From Echinicola salinicaeni (GTDB lineage Bacteria > Bacteroidota > Bacteroidia > Cytophagales > Cyclobacteriaceae): DNA of 64,000 bases. Made by a program: the position numbers and the translations under genes. Under the pieces are notes generated by a model. The model did not search any database and was not told the DNA's origin. It saw nothing but the letters and a program-made list of their open reading frames with translations. Location: NCBI RefSeq assembly GCF_014280965.1, contig NZ_JACODZ010000006.1, positions 310,001-374,000 on the forward strand, in the 5' to 3' direction. Numbering within the stretch: position 1 is the first letter of the stretch; the number at the start of each line of letters is the position of its first letter. Positions 60,955 through 64,000 of the stretch are shown here, piece after piece.

Positions 60955-61729
60955 AAAGTTGTTCTTCTTCGTCTTCGTTGTTAATCTCACACTTTTTATC
61001 TTTAGAGCACTCTTCAATGATTTGATTCAGACTGTCAGAGATTTCATCGCCTTTGATCACAACATCAGCATATTCCATACCTATTTTAAGGAATCCTTCA
61101 TAGTCTTTGGACTTCAAAGGTGCCAAGATGCTGTCGTCTATGTCAACCATTTTGACTTTCTCCAACAAATCATCGCCAAATTTATGATTAAATCCGTTAT
61201 TATAAATAGTAAAGACTGATTTTGTGTCTTTGAATAACGGTTCGTTTTTATAGGTCGTTTTTAAGTATAATGGAATCAAGCTCGTCATCCAGTCATTGCA
61301 ATGTACAACATCTGGCGCCCAGCCCAATTTTTTAACTGTTTCAATTACTCCTTTACAGAAGAAAATGGCTCTCTCGTCATTGTCTTCATAGAATTTTTCT
61401 TGTTTGTCAAAGAAAACGCTTTTCCTCTGGAAATAGTCTTCATTGTCTATAAAATAAACTTGAAGTTTTGCGTTTGGAATGGAAGCAACCTTGATAATCA
61501 ATGGTTTTTCCTCCTCACCGACAGAAATGTTGATTCCTGAAAGTCTTACCACTTCATGCAACCTGTTCTTTCTTTCATTGATCAAACCAAATCTAGGAAC
61601 AAGAATACGGATTTCCATTCCTTTCTCTTGCATGGCCTGTGGTAAAGCCCTGACAAAGTTGGCAACCTCAGAGGTTTGAAGAAATGGATTGATTTCACTT
61701 GCTACGTAGAGAATACGAAGTTTAGACAT
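60914..61729 (-). CDS. Single-domain glycogen synthase-like protein (GT5 N-terminal half)
   Basis: Protein of 271 aa equal to the N-terminal Rossmann domain of GT5 starch/glycogen synthase: LRILYVASEINPFLQTSEVA (the ADP-glucose KxGG-like loop is replaced by QTSEVANFV), APDVVHCNDWMTSLIPLYLK, and FTIYNNGFNHKFG. The whole donor-binding GT-B C-terminal half is missing, and the acidic tail EEEEQLFESYYNIY is not catalytic. Short versions beside panC are a recurrent pattern in Bacteroidota and may be regulatory. The frame is intact, so this is a natural single-domain gene, not a truncation. Confidence 0.85.
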   Translation of the reverse strand: MSKLRILYVASEINPFLQTSEVANFVRALPQAMQEKGMEIRILVPRFGLINERKNRLHEVVRLSGINISVGEEEKPLIIKVASIPNAKLQVYFIDNEDYFQRKSVFFDKQEKFYEDNDERAIFFCKGVIETVKKLGWAPDVVHCNDWMTSLIPLYLKTTYKNEPLFKDTKSVFTIYNNGFNHKFGDDLLEKVKMVDIDDSILAPLKSKDYEGFLKIGMEYADVVIKGDEISDSLNQIIEECSKDKKCEINNEDEEEQLFESYYNIYTDLAG

Positions 61730-61765
61730 ATCTTGTTTTTTTTATTGAGGGATAATACGGGACTA

Positions 61766-61773
61766 CAAAGATA
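61766..61773 (-). promoter_or_regulatory. Candidate -7 box of the glycogen-synthase-like gene
   Basis: Read on the minus strand, TATCTTTG fits TAnnTTTG. It lies about 37 bp upstream of the ATG at 61729. No good -33 TTG was seen. Confidence 0.35.
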
Positions 61774-61795
61774 CAAAAAAAATTACAAAAACCCA

Positions 61796-61824
61796 TTGAT
61801 ATTATCCAGAATAATTTACTTTTG
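61796..61824 (+). promoter_or_regulatory. Promoter ahead of panC
   Basis: TTG at 61796-61798, an 18-bp spacer, then TACTTTTG at 61817-61824, a good match to the Bacteroidota -33/-7 elements. Transcription would begin near 61831, giving a leader of about 26 nt to GTG at 61857. The best promoter match in this window. Confidence 0.6.
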
Positions 61825-61856
61825 CTCCTATTTTGCAAAGCAAAATCCAATGTCAA

Positions 61857-62714
61857 GTGAAAATAATTAAAACAAAACATCAGGCTAAAGATCAGCTGCT
61901 TAAGTATAAAAACGTAGGGAAATCCATAGGCTTGGTGCCCACTATGGGGGCTTTGCATGAGGGTCATTTGAATTTAGTGGAAAAGTCCAAATATCATTCT
62001 GATGTGACTGTGGTTTCGATATTTGTCAACCCTACCCAATTCAATAATTTGGCTGATTTGGAGAAATATCCTAGGACTGTTGAAGAGGACCTTAAATTGC
62101 TGGAAAGCAAAGGGGTAGATTATGTGTTTCTTCCTGATGTGGAAGAAATGTATCCACAAGAGGCAAAGTTGAAAATGGATTTTGGTGATTTGGAGACCAT
62201 TCTTGAGGGAGCTTTAAGGCCAGGGCATTTCAATGGGGTTGGTATAGTGGTTTCTAAACTGTTTCATATCATCAATCCAGATTATGCCTATTTTGGACAA
62301 AAGGACTTGCAACAGGTAGCCATTATCCGGCAAATGGTCAATGACCTTTCTTTTGGGGTGGAATTGGTGGTGGTTCCAACAGTACGGGAAGCGGATGGCT
62401 TGGCCATGTCATCTAGAAACAGGAGGTTAAATCCAGCGGATAGAAAAAATGCTTTAGTGCTCTATGAATCAATGGTTTTTGCTAAAAATGAACTTTTAGC
62501 AGGTAGGACTTGGTTTGAGCTTAAAGACAAAATACAACACAAATTTAATCAGTTAGATGGGGTGAAGCTCGAATATTTTGAGCTAGTTGAGACTGATACC
62601 CTTAATATTGTTGTTGAGCAACATATTACGGATTTTGATCAAGGTAAAAAATATTCACTTTGCACTGCTGCTTTTGTTGGAGATGTAAGGTTAATCGACA
62701 ACTTACCAATTTAA
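61857..62714 (+). CDS. panC: Pantothenate synthetase
   Basis: PanC of about 285 aa, joining pantoate and beta-alanine with ATP. The HIGH-like motif is PTMGALHEGHLNLVEKSK (about 30-47), followed by FVNPTQFNNLADLEKYPRT and FGQKDLQQVAIIRQMV, and the KMSKS-like SSRNRRL. The GTG at 61857 gives a normal MKIIKT start; a TTG at 61833 is the longer alternative. panD follows after 30 bp, so beta-alanine and pantoate use are coupled in one unit. Confidence 0.97.
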   Translation: MKIIKTKHQAKDQLLKYKNVGKSIGLVPTMGALHEGHLNLVEKSKYHSDVTVVSIFVNPTQFNNLADLEKYPRTVEEDLKLLESKGVDYVFLPDVEEMYPQEAKLKMDFGDLETILEGALRPGHFNGVGIVVSKLFHIINPDYAYFGQKDLQQVAIIRQMVNDLSFGVELVVVPTVREADGLAMSSRNRRLNPADRKNALVLYESMVFAKNELLAGRTWFELKDKIQHKFNQLDGVKLEYFELVETDTLNIVVEQHITDFDQGKKYSLCTAAFVGDVRLIDNLPI

Positions 62715-62744
62715 TGTTTAAATTTGTGGCAAATTTATAGAATG

Positions 62745-63092
62745 ATGCAAATTCAGTTATTGAAATCTAAGATTCACAGGGTTAAGATTACACAGGCAGA
62801 GCTCCATTATGTAGGGAGTATTACTATTGATGAGGATTTGATGGATGCTGCCAATATGATTGAGAATGAAAAGGTGCAGATCGTTAATATCAATAATGGT
62901 GAGCGACTGGAAACCTATGTGATCAAGGGAGAAAGAGGCAGTGGAATGGTATGTCTGAATGGGCCAGCTGCAAGAAAAGCGCAGGTAGGAGATGTGGTGA
63001 TAATTATTTCTTATGCAAGTATGGATTTTGAAGAAGCCAAAAAGTACAAGCCAATAGTAATATTTCCAGATGATGCTAACAAATTGATATAA
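62745..63092 (+). CDS. panD: Aspartate 1-decarboxylase
   Basis: Pyruvoyl-dependent PanD of about 115 aa, making beta-alanine from aspartate. The self-cleavage site Gly24-Ser25 lies in HYVGSITID, followed by [20 protein letters not shown], and the remainder of the domain is complete. ATG at 62745 chosen over an adjacent ATG and a TTG upstream. The next gene begins 2 bp after its stop. Confidence 0.97.
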   Translation: MQIQLLKSKIHRVKITQAELHYVGSITIDEDLMDAANMIENEKVQIVNINNGERLETYVIKGERGSGMVCLNGPAARKAQVGDVVIIISYASMDFEEAKKYKPIVIFPDDANKLI

Positions 63093-63094
63093 GC

Positions 63095-64000
63095 TTGAAA
63101 CTATCTCTAAAGCAGTGGATCCAAGTATTGGTCTCACTTTCAGTGGCCATTTGGATCTTTTGGTTCTTATATAAGGATATTAAAATGGAAAGCCTGTTGG
63201 ATGCACTTCAGCAGGCTTCACTTTTTTGGATAGGGCTGTCTATCCTTGTGTCCACGCTTGGTTTTTGGATCAGGGCTTGGCGTTGGAAGCTGTTGATCAA
63301 TGCCGATTTGGATGAAAAGGTTTCTACCATAAGAAGCTTCTGGGCTTTGATGGTGGGATATCTAGTGAATATGCTTGCCCCAAGGGCCGGAGAAGTAGTG
63401 AGGTGTGGTGTTTTGAAGAAAACCAATCGCCTTCAAGTGAGCAAATTGCTGGGGACGGTGATATTGGAGCGTTCAGTTGATCTGCTGTTTATGCTGTTGG
63501 TGATTGTCTTGGCCTTTGTTTTGGAGAGAGATGTTTTTCTGGATCTAACGGCGGACTTGATTTCCGTTGATAACCTCAAAGGAATTTTGCTCAACTATTT
63601 GCCCATATTGCTTGGAGGGCTATTGTTATTGATTATTGTTATTTATTGGATCAGAAGCAGATACCGTGACCATGGTTTGGTGCAAAAGTTCCAGCATTTT
63701 ATGCGTGAGTTTATTTCCGGTCTCAAAAGTGTTTCAAGAATGGAGCACAGATTGGGCTTTTGGCTATCTTCAATTATTATTTGGGTAATATACTTTCTGA
63801 TGATGTATTTTATATCATTAGGAATACCTTCAACTGCCAATTTGTCTCCCTCATCTGTTTTAGTGGTGATGGTGATGGGTAGTATTGGCATGATTGCTCC
63901 TGTTCAAGGTGGGATAGGTACTTTCCACGCACTTGTTGCCTTTATTTTGATGACATATGGTCTTAGTGAAGAAGAGGGCAAAATATTTGCGGTAATTGTT
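63095..64000 (+). CDS. Flippase-like integral membrane protein (lysylphosphatidylglycerol synthase TM family), 3' cut by window
   Basis: Partial gene reading through the window end (302 codons seen). Several hydrophobic helices are present, starting with VAIWIFWFLYKDI. The motif RAWRW, then LVNMLAPRAGEVVRCGVLKK (residues about 90-110) and LGTVILERSVDLLFML are the signature of the UPF0104/lysylphosphatidylglycerol synthase TM domain (PF03706). Later APVQGGIGTFHALVA is the second family motif. The TTG at 63095 is 2 bp after the panD stop; an ATG at 63185 would lose a membrane helix. It is probably a lipid or glycolipid transporter, co-transcribed with panC-panD. Confidence 0.85.
   Translation, partial: MKLSLKQWIQVLVSLSVAIWIFWFLYKDIKMESLLDALQQASLFWIGLSILVSTLGFWIRAWRWKLLINADLDEKVSTIRSFWALMVGYLVNMLAPRAGEVVRCGVLKKTNRLQVSKLLGTVILERSVDLLFMLLVIVLAFVLERDVFLDLTADLISVDNLKGILLNYLPILLGGLLLLIIVIYWIRSRYRDHGLVQKFQHFMREFISGLKSVSRMEHRLGFWLSSIIIWVIYFLMMYFISLGIPSTANLSPSSVLVVMVMGSIGMIAPVQGGIGTFHALVAFILMTYGLSEEEGKIFAVIV

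Noticed and set aside
1-64000. tRNA, rRNA, CRISPR, prophage or IS elements
   Set aside because: No cloverleaf, rRNA, spaced direct repeats, integrase, transposase or terminal inverted repeats were seen on either strand by reading; a dedicated tRNAscan or IS search could change this.

Overview
The window looks like chromosomal DNA of a Bacteroidota bacterium, most likely Cytophagales and perhaps a Cyclobacteriaceae member (Echinicola, Algoriphagus or Cyclobacterium type). The grounds are: AT-rich DNA, A-rich rather than Shine-Dalgarno leaders, several matches to the Bacteroidota promoter box TAnnTTTG, a type IX secretion C-terminal domain, many SPII lipoproteins, and families typical of the phylum (DUF3127, DUF4270, DUF6263, single-domain glycogen synthase beside panC, GMC oxidoreductase with a gluconate_2-dh3 subunit). 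Taxonomy is inferred from gene content only.

Layout. 1-8.7 kb: 3' part of an amidase, a lipoprotein/LytS-type kinase/LytTR regulator unit, a GPP34 (GOLPH3-like) gene followed by a GT1 glycosyltransferase, a LuxR-type regulator and a K+ channel. 8.8-14.5 kb: a large lipoprotein, an MscS channel, a GH16 lipoprotein and an exported peroxiredoxin. 14.5-16.2 kb: an HxlR regulator divergent from a nitroreductase-DoxX pair across a perfect 34-bp palindrome. 16.2-25.5 kb: small envelope proteins, a methyltransferase, a Tat-type sugar isomerase/epimerase, Tag, a secreted duplicated-domain protein next to a membrane-anchored AraC regulator with a degenerate receiver, and a membrane-embedded MutS-like ATPase. 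25.5-27.5 kb: purK-purE. 27.5-42 kb: a GH-like TIM barrel, a TlpA-like lipoprotein, a DUF3127 protein with an SSB-like tip, a MATE pump, a PIF1-like helicase, an SGNH lipoprotein, a DinB protein, and a MetallophosN/C phosphoesterase. 42-49 kb: gluconate_2-dh3/GMC pair, SlyD, TerC and a Rieske protein. 48.5-64 kb: mostly housekeeping: prmA, tpiA, recX, uvrB, glmS, panC, panD and a flippase-like membrane protein cut by the window end.

Many gene ends carry clear hairpins; those between convergent genes (8736, 17546, 45717, 57619) probably terminate in both directions. I saw no tRNA, rRNA, CRISPR array, prophage or insertion sequence. Nothing here is clearly a new multigene system. The items best worth following up are the GPP34-glycosyltransferase pair, the pseudo-receiver AraC regulator, the membrane MutS-like ATPase, the SSB-tipped DUF3127 protein and the HxlR palindrome.
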